Assembly (NCBI RefSeq): GCF_046159715.1
Contig: NZ_JBJXCT010000002.1
Location: forward strand, 62,001-126,000
DNA length: 64,000 nucleotides
Direction of reading: 5' to 3'
Source of the DNA: Pampinifervens sp037481935
Lineage (GTDB): Bacteria; Aquificota; Aquificia; Aquificales; Aquificaceae
Of this stretch, positions 22,885-33,100 are shown piece after piece. Both the position numbers and the translations under genes were made by a program. The notes below the pieces were generated by a model that worked only from the letters and a program-made list of their open reading frames with translations, was not told the DNA's origin and made no database searches. The stretch's first letter is position 1; each line of letters starts with the position of its first letter.

Positions 22885-24100
22885 GCTAAGCCTCAAGCTC
22901 AGGCCTCTTTATGGACCCTTTCACAGGGACATGGTGAACGTCTCATGGCTCACGGAAACGGTTAGCAGTTCTCTCAGGTCAGGCTACTTTATGCTTCAGA
23001 GTCTGGAAGGACTTGAGTTCGTTCCAGTGCTTGAAGGAAGGTTAAAAGGTGCTCTGTCAGAAGAATTTGAGCTTATTAGCTTTTACTCCACACTTGAAAA
23101 CTTCGTTGTGCATGCTTTTGAACTTTACGAGAAGTATCGTCTTCCACTTTACAGCGACAGACCCCTCTGGGTGAACTTAGAGAGCATAAACTTCAACATA
23201 AGGGAGTTTTTTAAAAAACTTCAAGATTTTGAGGTCACAGGCTTTATGCTGGTGGACAACAGGGTAAAGCTCATAAGGGGAACACTGCTTTTGCAGAAAG
23301 GCTTGGTGGTGGGAGCCCATTACGCAGAAGAAAGTGGCAGGAACGCTCTCGTAAAGATTATTGAGGACCTCGGCAAAGACATGTGCTCCATGAAGGTGTA
23401 TGAGATACCCGAGGAGCTACTTTCCTTTCTCTTACTTGACTGTGAACTTGCCGGTCTGTATCAGAGCTTTGAAGACGTGCCTTTCAAAAGCCTTTCTGGA
23501 ACTGCTATTGTGGTAAGCGTATCGCCTGAAAAGTATGGATACCTTATTTTCTCTCAGGGTGAGGAGGTTTTCAGCGAAGGCTTTGAAGAAGACGCACCCT
23601 TTTATGAGCTTTTGCTACCTTCAGGAGTTGTGGCATCCGTGGAACCCATGAACCCTCTTGAATTTATTCCCGATGACAGAAGTTTAAGGATAGTAAAGTA
23701 TGACCCAGAACATCCCATACTCTACTTCTGCCCAGCCTGCTGGAGCACCGTTTCAAAGGACGATAAAGTGTGTCCTAACTGCGGATATGACCTTACAGAG
23801 TTCCATCAGCTTCCATACGAATACAAGCTCATAATGGCCCTTGAACATCCAGTGAAGGACATGAAAAAGAACGTTATATACACAGTGGGAAGAAAAGACT
23901 TAGAGCTTGCCCTGCCTCACTTTGAGCTGATGGTAAACAGGGAAACAGACCCCATAATACTTATGGAGATTGCGGACGCTCTTTCGAGGATGAGCTCGCC
24001 AGAAGCCACAAACCTCCTGAGAAAACTGGCGCAGCACCGCTACCCTGTGGTGCGTTCAAGGGCTATCATGCACCTTCAGAAGAGAATCAGCGATGTATAA
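22874..24100 (+). CDS. DUF4388-like protein with zinc ribbon and C-terminal HEAT-like repeats
   Basis: Start is taken at ATG 22874, overlapping the GTPase stop by 11 nt (ATG 22862 is possible); frames further upstream are out of context. The 408-aa protein has a DUF4388-like segment around residues 110-160 (FEVTGFMLV...GTLLLQKGLVVGAHYAE), a zinc ribbon CPACWSTVSKDDKVCPNCGYD split by 14 residues, and a C-terminal stretch resembling HEAT repeats (ATNLLRKLAQHRYPVVRSRA). DUF4388 domains are common in MglA/roadblock systems. Function is unknown; a scaffold or target of the GTPase is plausible. Confidence 0.7.
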   Translation: MLAELSLKLRPLYGPFHRDMVNVSWLTETVSSSLRSGYFMLQSLEGLEFVPVLEGRLKGALSEEFELISFYSTLENFVVHAFELYEKYRLPLYSDRPLWVNLESINFNIREFFKKLQDFEVTGFMLVDNRVKLIRGTLLLQKGLVVGAHYAEESGRNALVKIIEDLGKDMCSMKVYEIPEELLSFLLLDCELAGLYQSFEDVPFKSLSGTAIVVSVSPEKYGYLIFSQGEEVFSEGFEEDAPFYELLLPSGVVASVEPMNPLEFIPDDRSLRIVKYDPEHPILYFCPACWSTVSKDDKVCPNCGYDLTEFHQLPYEYKLIMALEHPVKDMKKNVIYTVGRKDLELALPHFELMVNRETDPIILMEIADALSRMSSPEATNLLRKLAQHRYPVVRSRAIMHLQKRISDV

Positions 24101-25859
24101 CACTGGGTTAAAATCCCTTGTAAAAAGGGAGTTTCTTGAAAGAATAAAGATAAAGCCCCATTATCAGCCCATAGTAGACTTGAGTTCGGGAGACATACAC
24201 GGCTACGAGGCACTGAGCAGGTTTGAGCTGGATGGGAAGAACTTTAGTCCATTGAAAATCTTCAGCATGGCTAAGGATATTGACGCAGCATCGGAGCTTG
24301 ACCTTATGTGCAGGAAAGTTGCCCTTGAAAACTTTCCAAGGGACCTGAAGGGCAAACTCTTCCTGAATGTATACCCATCCTATCTTGTGTCTGAATACAT
24401 GGGGAAGGGGCACACCATGAGCTATGTGCTTGAGTCTGGCTTTAATCCCCGCAGCGTAGTCCTAGAACTCACAGAAGCAGAAAAGGTGCAGGATATGAGG
24501 CTTTTAAAGGGTGCCCTAAGCCACTACAAGGATATGGGCTTTCATGTTGGCATAGACGACATAGGCACGGGCTTTAACTCCCTTGAACACCTCTTAAACC
24601 TTGAGGGGCTACTAGACTACGTAAAGCTTCCGAGGGAGCTTATAAATGGCGTTTCAAGAAGCAAAATAAGACATAGTCTTATAAAGGTTCTTACGGAGGT
24701 GTCCCTCAGTATAGGTGCAAGGCCCATATACGAGGGGCTCGAAAAGCAAGAAGACCTTCTTGTGCTCTGTCAGGACTTTGACGCCCACCTCTTTCAGGGT
24801 TTCTACTTCTCATTACCCCTTTCTCCAGAAGATTTGAGAAACTTCAAGCTGGAGGCGAGACTGTGTCTGTGTTCTCAGGATAAGGGTCTGCACGGCGTAG
24901 ACTTGCGTATCCTCCATGTTAAAGGTGAGGAGAAGTTTGGCTCATTTCTGGAAAGAGTAGAAGAGTTTCAGGACAGGTATACTCTTCTGGATATGGATGG
25001 AAACTTATACCTTCTTGACCTGTGGAAGTTAAAAAGCCAGCTTAACCACATAAAAAGGAACCTTTATTACTACAGGAACATCAGAGAAGCTACAGGTCTT
25101 ATGAAGGAGGTCTTTGTGAGCGTTGAAAACCTACCAGAGGTAGACACGAGCAATTCTAACTTAAGGAACCTCTTTGACCTGGTTACCTCCTCAGACTGGG
25201 AGGTTTTTGTCCTTGGAAAGGGGAATGGTGCTCTGAGGGTGATTGAAAAGCATAACCTTATAGACTACCTTCACATGAAGCTCACAAAGGAACTTCTTGA
25301 GAGCAACCCCCTAACCCAACTGCCAGGAAACAGGTCTATAGAGGAGACCATAAAAAGACTGGGAAATTCTGGCTATGACTTCTATGTCTGTTATCTTGAC
25401 ATAGACAACTTTAAAGCCTTTAACGACGCCTACGGTTTTTATGCGGGGGACCAGATGATAAAAAAGGTGGGCTTTCTGCTCAAAAACTTTGAGAGCGAGA
25501 ACGTTGGCAGGGTCTTTGTAGGGCATGTAGGAGGAGATGACTTTGTCCTTATACTCTGGGATACTGCCCTGGAGGATGTAAAAGGCAAACTATTTGAGCT
25601 ATTAAAGAACCTGAAGGCGAACCTCCTTGAGTTTTACAGTCCTGAAGACATACAGAGAGGCTACTTTATGGCAAGGAGCAGGGAGGAGGAAATAAGAGAG
25701 TTTCCCCTGGCGGATGTTTCCATGGTGCTCGTGAAGGGCTCTCCTGACCCACTGGACATATCCAGAAGGTCTGCTCAGCTCAAGAAGAAAGCAAAGTCTG
25801 TAAGAGGCAGTGTGCTTGTGGTGGAGGGTCTTAACGAAATCTTAACAATTGACCTGTAA
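24093..25859 (+). CDS. EAL-GGDEF c-di-GMP signalling protein
   Basis: A 588-aa cytosolic protein in unusual order, EAL first. EAL residues look catalytically complete: E39 (YEALSR), LFLNVYP, VLELTE, D155-D156 (IDDIGTGF), VKLPREL, YEGLE and LFQGFYFS. Residues about 255-400 are a linker domain of unknown fold. The C-terminal GGDEF domain has LDIDNFKAFNDAYG and a signature at 480-484 reading GGDDF, i.e. Glu to Asp at the catalytic position, so cyclase activity is doubtful and GTP-binding regulation of the EAL part more likely. The last gene before pstS; its stop codon lies inside the Pho promoter of pst. Confidence 0.9.
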   Translation: MYNTGLKSLVKREFLERIKIKPHYQPIVDLSSGDIHGYEALSRFELDGKNFSPLKIFSMAKDIDAASELDLMCRKVALENFPRDLKGKLFLNVYPSYLVSEYMGKGHTMSYVLESGFNPRSVVLELTEAEKVQDMRLLKGALSHYKDMGFHVGIDDIGTGFNSLEHLLNLEGLLDYVKLPRELINGVSRSKIRHSLIKVLTEVSLSIGARPIYEGLEKQEDLLVLCQDFDAHLFQGFYFSLPLSPEDLRNFKLEARLCLCSQDKGLHGVDLRILHVKGEEKFGSFLERVEEFQDRYTLLDMDGNLYLLDLWKLKSQLNHIKRNLYYYRNIREATGLMKEVFVSVENLPEVDTSNSNLRNLFDLVTSSDWEVFVLGKGNGALRVIEKHNLIDYLHMKLTKELLESNPLTQLPGNRSIEETIKRLGNSGYDFYVCYLDIDNFKAFNDAYGFYAGDQMIKKVGFLLKNFESENVGRVFVGHVGGDDFVLILWDTALEDVKGKLFELLKNLKANLLEFYSPEDIQRGYFMARSREEEIREFPLADVSMVLVKGSPDPLDISRRSAQLKKKAKSVRGSVLVVEGLNEILTIDL

Positions 25860-25862
25860 ACT
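25830..25862 (+). promoter_or_regulatory. Pho-box promoter of pstSCAB
   Basis: CTTAAC at 25830-25835 and 25841-25846 (11-bp period), exactly 10 bp, then TAAACT at 25857-25862. The pst operon is the classical PhoB target, which anchors the interpretation of this element at the other four sites. Overlaps the 3' end of the EAL-GGDEF gene. Confidence 0.78.
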
Positions 25863-25891
25863 TATAGCAAAATCCTTAAGGAGGTGCTAAA

Positions 25892-26896
25892 ATGAGAAAG
25901 AGGATGCTCAAGACGGCTGTCCTTTCAATGGGAGCTATAGCTCTCATGTCAGTGCCTGCCAAGGCACAGCAGGTAATCAAGATTGACGGCTCTTCCACCG
26001 TCTATCCCATAACGGAGGGCGTGGCAGAGGAGTTCCAGAAGGCTAAGAAGGGTGCGGTAAAGGTCACTGTGGGTATCTCCGGAACAGGTGGTGGCTTCAA
26101 GAAGTTCTGCAGAGCTGAAACAGACATATCCAACGCCTCAAGGCCCATCCTTGCAAAGGAGATGGAGGAGTGCAGGAAGAACGGCGTTCAGTATATTGAG
26201 CTCCCAGTGGCCTACGACGGTCTTGCCGTGGTGGTAAACCCCAGAAACAACTGGGCAACATGCATGACGGTGGAACAGCTGAAGGAAATCTGGAAGCCCG
26301 AGTCTCAGGGCAAAAAGTTCATGTGGTCAGACCTTGACCCCAAATGGCCCAGAGAAGAGATAAAGCTCTGCGGTCCTGGCTCTGACTCTGGAACCTTTGA
26401 CTACTTTACGGAGGCAATAGTGGGTAAAGCAAAGGCTTCAAGGGGTGATTACCTTGCCTCCGAAGATGACAATGTGCTGGTGCAGTTTGCCCAGAGGGAA
26501 AGGGGAGCCATATGCTACTTTGGACTTGCCTATGTGGAAGAGAACAAGGGTAAGGTGAAGGCAATTCAGATTAAGAACCCCAAGACGGGTCAGTGTGTGG
26601 CACCCACTTATGATACAGTTCAGAAGGGTACCTATCAGCCCCTTTCTAGGCCTCTCTTCATATACGTGAACGCAAAGGCAGTTCAGGAAAGACCTGAAGT
26701 CAGAGAGTTTGTGGAGTTCTATCTTAAAAATGCTGGAAAGATATCCAAGCAAGTGGGCTACATAGCACTACCCGACAGAGCTTATAAACTTGCCGAGGAA
26801 AGGTTCAACAAGAGAGTGCTTGGCACCGTCTTTGGCGGTGAGCCCGAGGTGGGTTTGACAATAGATGAGCTCCTCAAGAGGGAAGCCAAGCAATGA
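25892..26896 (+). CDS. pstS: Periplasmic phosphate-binding protein
   Basis: 334 aa with a Sec signal peptide (KRMLKTAVLSMGAIALMSV, cleavage after AKA near residue 25). The mature start KIDGSSTVYPITE holds the phosphate-contacting Ser/Thr, and SGTGGGF and GPGSDSGTFDYF supply further ligands. It delivers inorganic phosphate to PstCAB. Strong RBS AAGGAGGT. Length and motifs are normal. The first gene of the pst operon; pstC starts with a 4-nt overlap. Confidence 0.97.
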   Translation: MRKRMLKTAVLSMGAIALMSVPAKAQQVIKIDGSSTVYPITEGVAEEFQKAKKGAVKVTVGISGTGGGFKKFCRAETDISNASRPILAKEMEECRKNGVQYIELPVAYDGLAVVVNPRNNWATCMTVEQLKEIWKPESQGKKFMWSDLDPKWPREEIKLCGPGSDSGTFDYFTEAIVGKAKASRGDYLASEDDNVLVQFAQRERGAICYFGLAYVEENKGKVKAIQIKNPKTGQCVAPTYDTVQKGTYQPLSRPLFIYVNAKAVQERPEVREFVEFYLKNAGKISKQVGYIALPDRAYKLAEERFNKRVLGTVFGGEPEVGLTIDELLKREAKQ

Positions 26897-27816
26897 CCCT
26901 TTCTCTTGGTGCAAAAAAGGCAATAGACATCGCCCTGTATGCCTTCCTTATGGTGATGGGGGCGGTGTCGGTCTTTGTAACCTTTGCCATAGTATGGGTT
27001 CTCGTTGGAGACACGATAAAGTTCTTCACCCACCCCGAAGGGGGTGGCTTCCCCACCTCCCTTATAAGGTTTTTTACGGAAACACAGTGGACGCCCACCT
27101 TTTACAACAAACAGATAGGCATATGGCCGCTTGTCAATGGCACCTTTTTGATAGCTCTTATATCCATGATAGTGGCTGTTCCCCTTGGAATAGCGGTTGC
27201 AGTTTATTTGAGTGAGTATGCAAGCTGGAAGGTGAGAGAAACAGTAAAGCCTTGGCTTGATTTTCTTGAGGCTGTTCCTACAGTTGTTTATGGCTACTTT
27301 GCCCTCCTGCTGGTTACACCTGTTCTTCAGAAATTCTTTTCCCTCTTTGGTATAGCCATGGAAGGTATGAACGCCCTGTCTCCTGGAGTAGTCATAGGAA
27401 TAATGATACTTCCCTACACCGCCTCCATGATAGAGGATTCTTTCAAAGGAGTCCCCCAGTATCTCAGGGAGGCATCTTATTCACTTGGGGCTTCGAAGCT
27501 CAGGACTGCCCTTCTTGTAGTCCTTCCCGCTGCAAAGTCAGGGGTGCTTTCAGCATATCTTCTTGGCTTTTCAAGGGCAATAGGTGAAACTATGGTGGTG
27601 GCTGTGGCCGCTGGCATGTATCCCCAGATTACTGCCAATCCCCTCCAGCCCATACAGACCATAACTGGATACATCGTTCAAGTGGCCCTTGGAGACCTGC
27701 CCTTTGGCTCCTTTGAGTATCTTTCCATATTTGCTGCGGGTTTTACACTCTTTGCTATTACGCTCCTTCTAAATTCCATAGCGGTTTATCTGAAATCTAA
27801 AGCAGTGGGGTATTAA
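26893..27816 (+). CDS. pstC: Phosphate ABC transporter permease PstC
   Basis: 307 aa, six predicted membrane helices with a large periplasmic loop after helix 1 (HPEGGGFPTSLIRF). The cytoplasmic coupling loop has EASYSLGASKLRTAL (EAA motif) contacting PstB. Forms the channel with PstA. ATGA overlap with pstS and 1-nt gap to pstA indicate coupled translation. Confidence 0.96.
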   Translation: MTLSLGAKKAIDIALYAFLMVMGAVSVFVTFAIVWVLVGDTIKFFTHPEGGGFPTSLIRFFTETQWTPTFYNKQIGIWPLVNGTFLIALISMIVAVPLGIAVAVYLSEYASWKVRETVKPWLDFLEAVPTVVYGYFALLLVTPVLQKFFSLFGIAMEGMNALSPGVVIGIMILPYTASMIEDSFKGVPQYLREASYSLGASKLRTALLVVLPAAKSGVLSAYLLGFSRAIGETMVVAVAAGMYPQITANPLQPIQTITGYIVQVALGDLPFGSFEYLSIFAAGFTLFAITLLLNSIAVYLKSKAVGY

Positions 27817-27817
27817 G

Positions 27818-28755
27818 ATGGAACAGAGTATTGAAGTCAAAGGAGAGCTGGAAACGAGGCTGAAGGATTTTGATATAGAAGCCTACATAAAGGGTGTAAG
27901 GAAAAGAGACAGAATTTTTGAAGCTGTGGGTATGATAGCCACTTTTCTTGTGCTTCTTTTTCTGTTTGCAATAGCCGTAGACCTCCTAATTGATGGATGG
28001 GTGAGGATAAAGGACCCAGGTTTCTACACCTCTTACCCCTCAAGGTTTCCCGAGCAGGCAGGCATACTTTCCTCCTGGGTAGGAACGGTCTATGTGATGC
28101 TCGGAGCCATATTCTGGGCTGTGGTGCTTGGAATTCCTGCAGGCATATACCTTGAAGAGTATGGTGGTAAGGGGAAGATAGCAAGAATAATAGAGGCAAA
28201 CATTTCTAATCTTGCTGCTGTTCCATCTATAGTGTACGGTCTTTTAGCTCTTGGCGTGTTTGTTTACAGGTTTGAGTTTGGTGAGAGTGTCCTGACAGCA
28301 GGGCTTACCCTTGGGCTTCTGATGCTTCCGGTTGTTGTGGTTGCTACAAGAGAATCCATAAGGAGGATACCCAGGTCCATTAGGGAGGCCGCCTATGCCC
28401 TTGGAGCCACAAGGTGGGAAACCCTTTTCCATCACATACTACCCTACTCGCTTGGAGGAATATTCACCGGTCTCATAATCGCAGCTTCAAGGGCAATCGG
28501 GGAAACCGCACCTCTTATAACCATAGGAGCTCTCACCTTTATAGCCTTCCTACCTCCAGCGCCTTGGGAGGACTTTTTGGGTATGCTCAAGTCCCCCTTT
28601 ACAGTTCTTCCCATACAGATGTACAACTGGGTTTCAAGGCCTCAGGAGGCCTTTCATACAAACGCGGCAGCGGCTGGCTTTATACTTCTAGTTATAGCCC
28701 TTCTTATGAACTCCATCGCCTTCTATCTGAGGTTTAAAGTAAGGAGGAAATACCA

Positions 28756-28762
<7 letters not shown>
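27818..28762 (+). CDS. pstA: Phosphate ABC transporter permease PstA
   Basis: 314 aa with an extended acidic N-terminus of about 35 residues before helix 1, then six membrane helices. EAA loop reads EAAYALGATRWETLFHHILP. Partner of PstC. The stop overlaps the pstB start by 7 nt and the pstB RBS AGGAGG lies inside its last codons. Confidence 0.96.
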
Positions 28763-29574
<812 letters not shown>

Positions 29575-29583
29575 AATATCTCT

Positions 29584-30006
29584 GTGTTCCACTACCGCAG
29601 GCGTGTGCAGTTCTACGAGACTGATGCTCAGGGTATAGTGCATCACTCTAACTACTTCAGATACTTTGAGGAGGCAAGGGGGGAGCTCCTCCGCTCCTTA
29701 GGATACCCATACTCACAACTCAGAAAAGATGGCTTTGAGGTAGTGCTCATATCTGCCAGCTGTGAGTTTTTAAAGCCACTTTATTATGATGAGGAGTTTA
29801 CGATTGAGTTGAGCCTTTCTCACATAGACCGCTTTACCTTTTCCTTCCAGTATCTTCTCAGGTCTTCAGAGCTTCTGAGAGCCAGAGGAAACACGAAGCA
29901 CTGCGTCGTAAAAGAAGGCAGAATAGTGTCCATACCATCGGAGGTAAAGGAGAGACTTATCCAATCTTTTTCAGGTCTCTGTAGGCATTCAGAAAACCAG
30001 AGATGA
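29584..30006 (+). CDS. YbgC-like acyl-CoA thioesterase (hot-dog fold)
   Basis: 140 aa, starting at GTG that lies 6 nt after TAAAAT (29572-29577) and has no RBS, so possibly leaderless. YETDAQGIVHHSNYFRYFEE is the 4HBT/YbgC active-site segment with catalytic Asp. The family hydrolyses short acyl-CoA or acts in phospholipid metabolism near Tol-Pal. Its 3' end overlaps the convergent AtpZ-like gene by 50 nt, so one of the two C-termini reads through the other. Confidence 0.9.
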   Translation: MFHYRRRVQFYETDAQGIVHHSNYFRYFEEARGELLRSLGYPYSQLRKDGFEVVLISASCEFLKPLYYDEEFTIELSLSHIDRFTFSFQYLLRSSELLRARGNTKHCVVKEGRIVSIPSEVKERLIQSFSGLCRHSENQR

Positions 30007-30169
30007 TGCCTATAAAAAAGAAAAAGAGCATTCCAAAGGGAAAGATTCTGAGCCCAAAAAGCCCTTCCATCAGCCACCGGTCAAAGGCATATCCCACCAA
30101 CAGCCCTGCTATTATGCCACCCAGCAGGTTAAAGCCTACCGTCAGGGCAAGAAAGTCTTTACCCTTCAT
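29957..30169 (-). CDS. AtpZ/AtpI-like two-helix membrane protein
   Basis: 70 aa with two membrane helices separated by YAFDRWLMEGLFG, and a terminal GFLNAYRDLKKIG; the G-x-x-x-D-x-W plus F-x-N-x-Y-R pattern is that of AtpZ/AtpI proteins usually found with ATP synthase. Here it is the last gene of the copper operon, ATGA-coupled to cusA, with no ATP synthase gene nearby. Function in this position is unknown; an Mg2+/Ca2+ or assembly role is a family-level idea only. Confidence 0.7.
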   Translation of the reverse strand: MKGKDFLALTVGFNLLGGIIAGLLVGYAFDRWLMEGLFGLRIFPFGMLFFFFIGIISGFLNAYRDLKKIG

Positions 30170-33100
30170 CTCTTAAAAGTATACAGTGCAGGCAAAACAA
30201 ACAGGGCTGTAAGAAAGGAGGAGACAACTCCCCCCAGCATGGGCAGAGCTATGCGGGATATGACCTCCGCGCCCGTTCCCTGAAGGTAAACCGCTGGCAC
30301 AAGCCCGGCTACCACCGTAAGCATGGTCATGCTCTTGGGTCTTATCCTCTTGACGGCACCCTCGTATACGGCCTCTTCAAAACTCTTCTCCCCACGCCGT
30401 TCGAGGGCTTTCATTATGTAAACAACCATCACTATACCCATCTCTGCGGCGATACCAAGAAGGGCAAGAAAGCCTGCTATTGACGCTATGGAAAGTTTGT
30501 AGTCAAAGAGCCACATAAGGAAGAAGCCTCCAAAAAGGGAAGAGGGCAGAGTAAATAGGACAAGCAGAGTTTCAAAGAGCCTCCCAAGGCTCAGATACAC
30601 GAGAAGGACTATGGTAAGGAGCACGAGGGGAACTATAACCCTCAGGTCTTCCATAGCTCTCTTCCAGTATTCAAACTGACCGCTCCACTCATAAAAATAG
30701 CCCGATGGCAAGTTTATACCCTCCTTTATCCTTTTTTCTCCCTCTTCCAATATCCTTCCTAGGTCGGCGCCCGGCTCAGGGGTTATGTAAACATAGGCAA
30801 CCAGCATACCGTTCTCTGACTTTATCTCGGCAGGGCTTTCTAACCTCTTTATCTCTGCTACCGCACTGAGGGGGACCAGCCTGTCTCCAAGGGGCAGCAT
30901 GAGCCTCTCAAGGTCTTCTCTGTAATCTCTTGGAATTCCTAAGGTTATGGAATACCTTTCTCTGTCGCTTAGGTAAACGGAGACTGGACTGTTGGCAAGA
31001 AGGGTTTCCACCGCAGAGGCTATGTCCTCAAGGTTCAGTCCGTAGAGCAACAGCCTGTCCCTGTCTGGCTTTATCTCAAGGTATGTGGCACCCCCTACTC
31101 TCTCTGCGTAAAGGCTCATCACACCCTCTATACCCTGAAGGACCCTTTCAAACTCAAGCACAAGCCTTGAGAGCTCTTCTACATCTCTGCCGTAAACCTT
31201 TATGCCAAGGGGAGTCCTTATGCCAGTGGTAATCATGTCTATCCTTCCCTTTATGGGCATAGTCCAGCTGTTTACAAGCCCCGGAAGCTGAAGGGCTCTG
31301 TCCAGCTCTGCGATTAGCCTTTCGTAGGTCATACCTTCCCTCCACTGGCTCTCAGGCTTTAGCACTATGGTAGTTTCTATCATGGAGAGGGGTGCGGGGT
31401 CTGTGGGGGTGTTTGCCCTTCCTGCCTTTCCAAAGACGCTTTCTACCTCAGGAAAGCTCTTTATGATTCTGTCCTGAAGGGTTATGAGCCTCTGGGCTTC
31501 CTGAATGGAAATACCCGGGGCTGTGATGGGCATGTAAAGGAGCGTGCCTTCCCTCAGGTCTGGCATAAACTCCCTTCCAAGGTTTCTGTAGAGAAGGTAT
31601 GTGAGGGGTATGGAAAGAAGGGCAAACGCGAGGAAAAGATATCTGAGCCTCAGAGAAAGGTAAAAGAGGGGGGAGTAGAGGCTTATAAGTCCCTTTACGA
31701 TGGGGTTTTTCTCCTCGGGAAGTTGTCTTCCCCTTCCAAGGTAGTAGAGAAGGGAGGGAAAGAGAAGGATACTGAGAAGGGACGCCACCAGCATGGCGAA
31801 GGTTTTGGTAAGCACAAGGGGTTCAAAAAGTCTTCCTGCCTGTCCCTTGAGGGCAAGCATGGGAACGAAGGACACTGCCACCACAAGAAGGGCAAAGAAT
31901 ATGGGCTTTCCCACCTCGGAGACAGACTCCACTATGGCAGTCTCTATATCCTTTCCCTCCTCCCTTTTCCTTGAAAAGGCTTCCACCAGCACAATGCCCG
32001 CATCCACCATAGTTCCTATGGCTATGGCTATGCCACCAAGGGACATGATGTTGGAGTTTATGCCAAGGTGGTTCATGAGAATAAAGGTGCCAAACAGAGA
32101 AAGCAGGAGAAATACAACGATAGAAAGGCTAAGAGTCAGGCTGAGCAAGAATATGCCCACAACCACCACAACCACCACAGACTCTTCCAGCAATACCCTC
32201 CACAGGTGCCTTATTGCCCTCTCTATAAGGTCAGACCTGTCGTATACGGGCACAATTTTCACATCCTCAGGCAGTCCTGCCCTGACCTCTTCCAGCTTCC
32301 TCTTTACCTCCCTTATGGTCTTGTAGGCGTCCGCACCGTATCGCATCACCACTATTCCCCCCACCGTGTTTCCAAGACCGTTAAGGTCTGCGGTGCCCAT
32401 CCTCAGAGCTGGAGTTTCCACCACCTTACCTATGTCACCCACCCTTATGGGTATTCCTCTCACATCTTTTACAACCGCCTTTTCTATATCCTCTTTGCTC
32501 CCCACATAACCTCTTAGCCTTACCGTAAACTCTCTGCCACCAAACTCCACATACTTTCCACCCGCTTCTATGTTTGAGCCTTTTACTGCTCTGGCGACCT
32601 CCTCAAGGGAGACCCCGTAAAGGGAGAGAAGCTCAGGCTTTAACACCACCCTGTATTCTTTTTCAAAGCCCCCCACACTTGCCACTTCCGCCACATCAGG
32701 CACAGACAGCAGGGCATACCTTATGTAAAAGTTCTGAAAGCTCCAGAGCTCATCAAGGCTTCTCCTCTCCGAATAGAGGGCATACTGATAGACCCAGCCA
32801 AGTCCCGTGGCGTCGGGACCTATCTCCACCCTTGCCTGCTGGGGCAGTTGGCTTCTTATGGAGGAGAGCTTTTCCAGAACCCTTGAGCGTGCCCAGTAGA
32901 GGTCAGTCCCATCCTCAAATATCACATACACCAGAGAATAGTTGGGCATGGAGTAGCCCCTTACCGCCTTTACTCTGGGAAGTCCCAGCATGGCAGAGCT
33001 GAGGGGGTATGTGAGCTGGTTTTCTATAACCTGAGGAGCCTGCCCCATCCACTCAGAGTATAGGATAACCTGTGTGTCTGTGAGGTCTGGGAGAGCGTCT

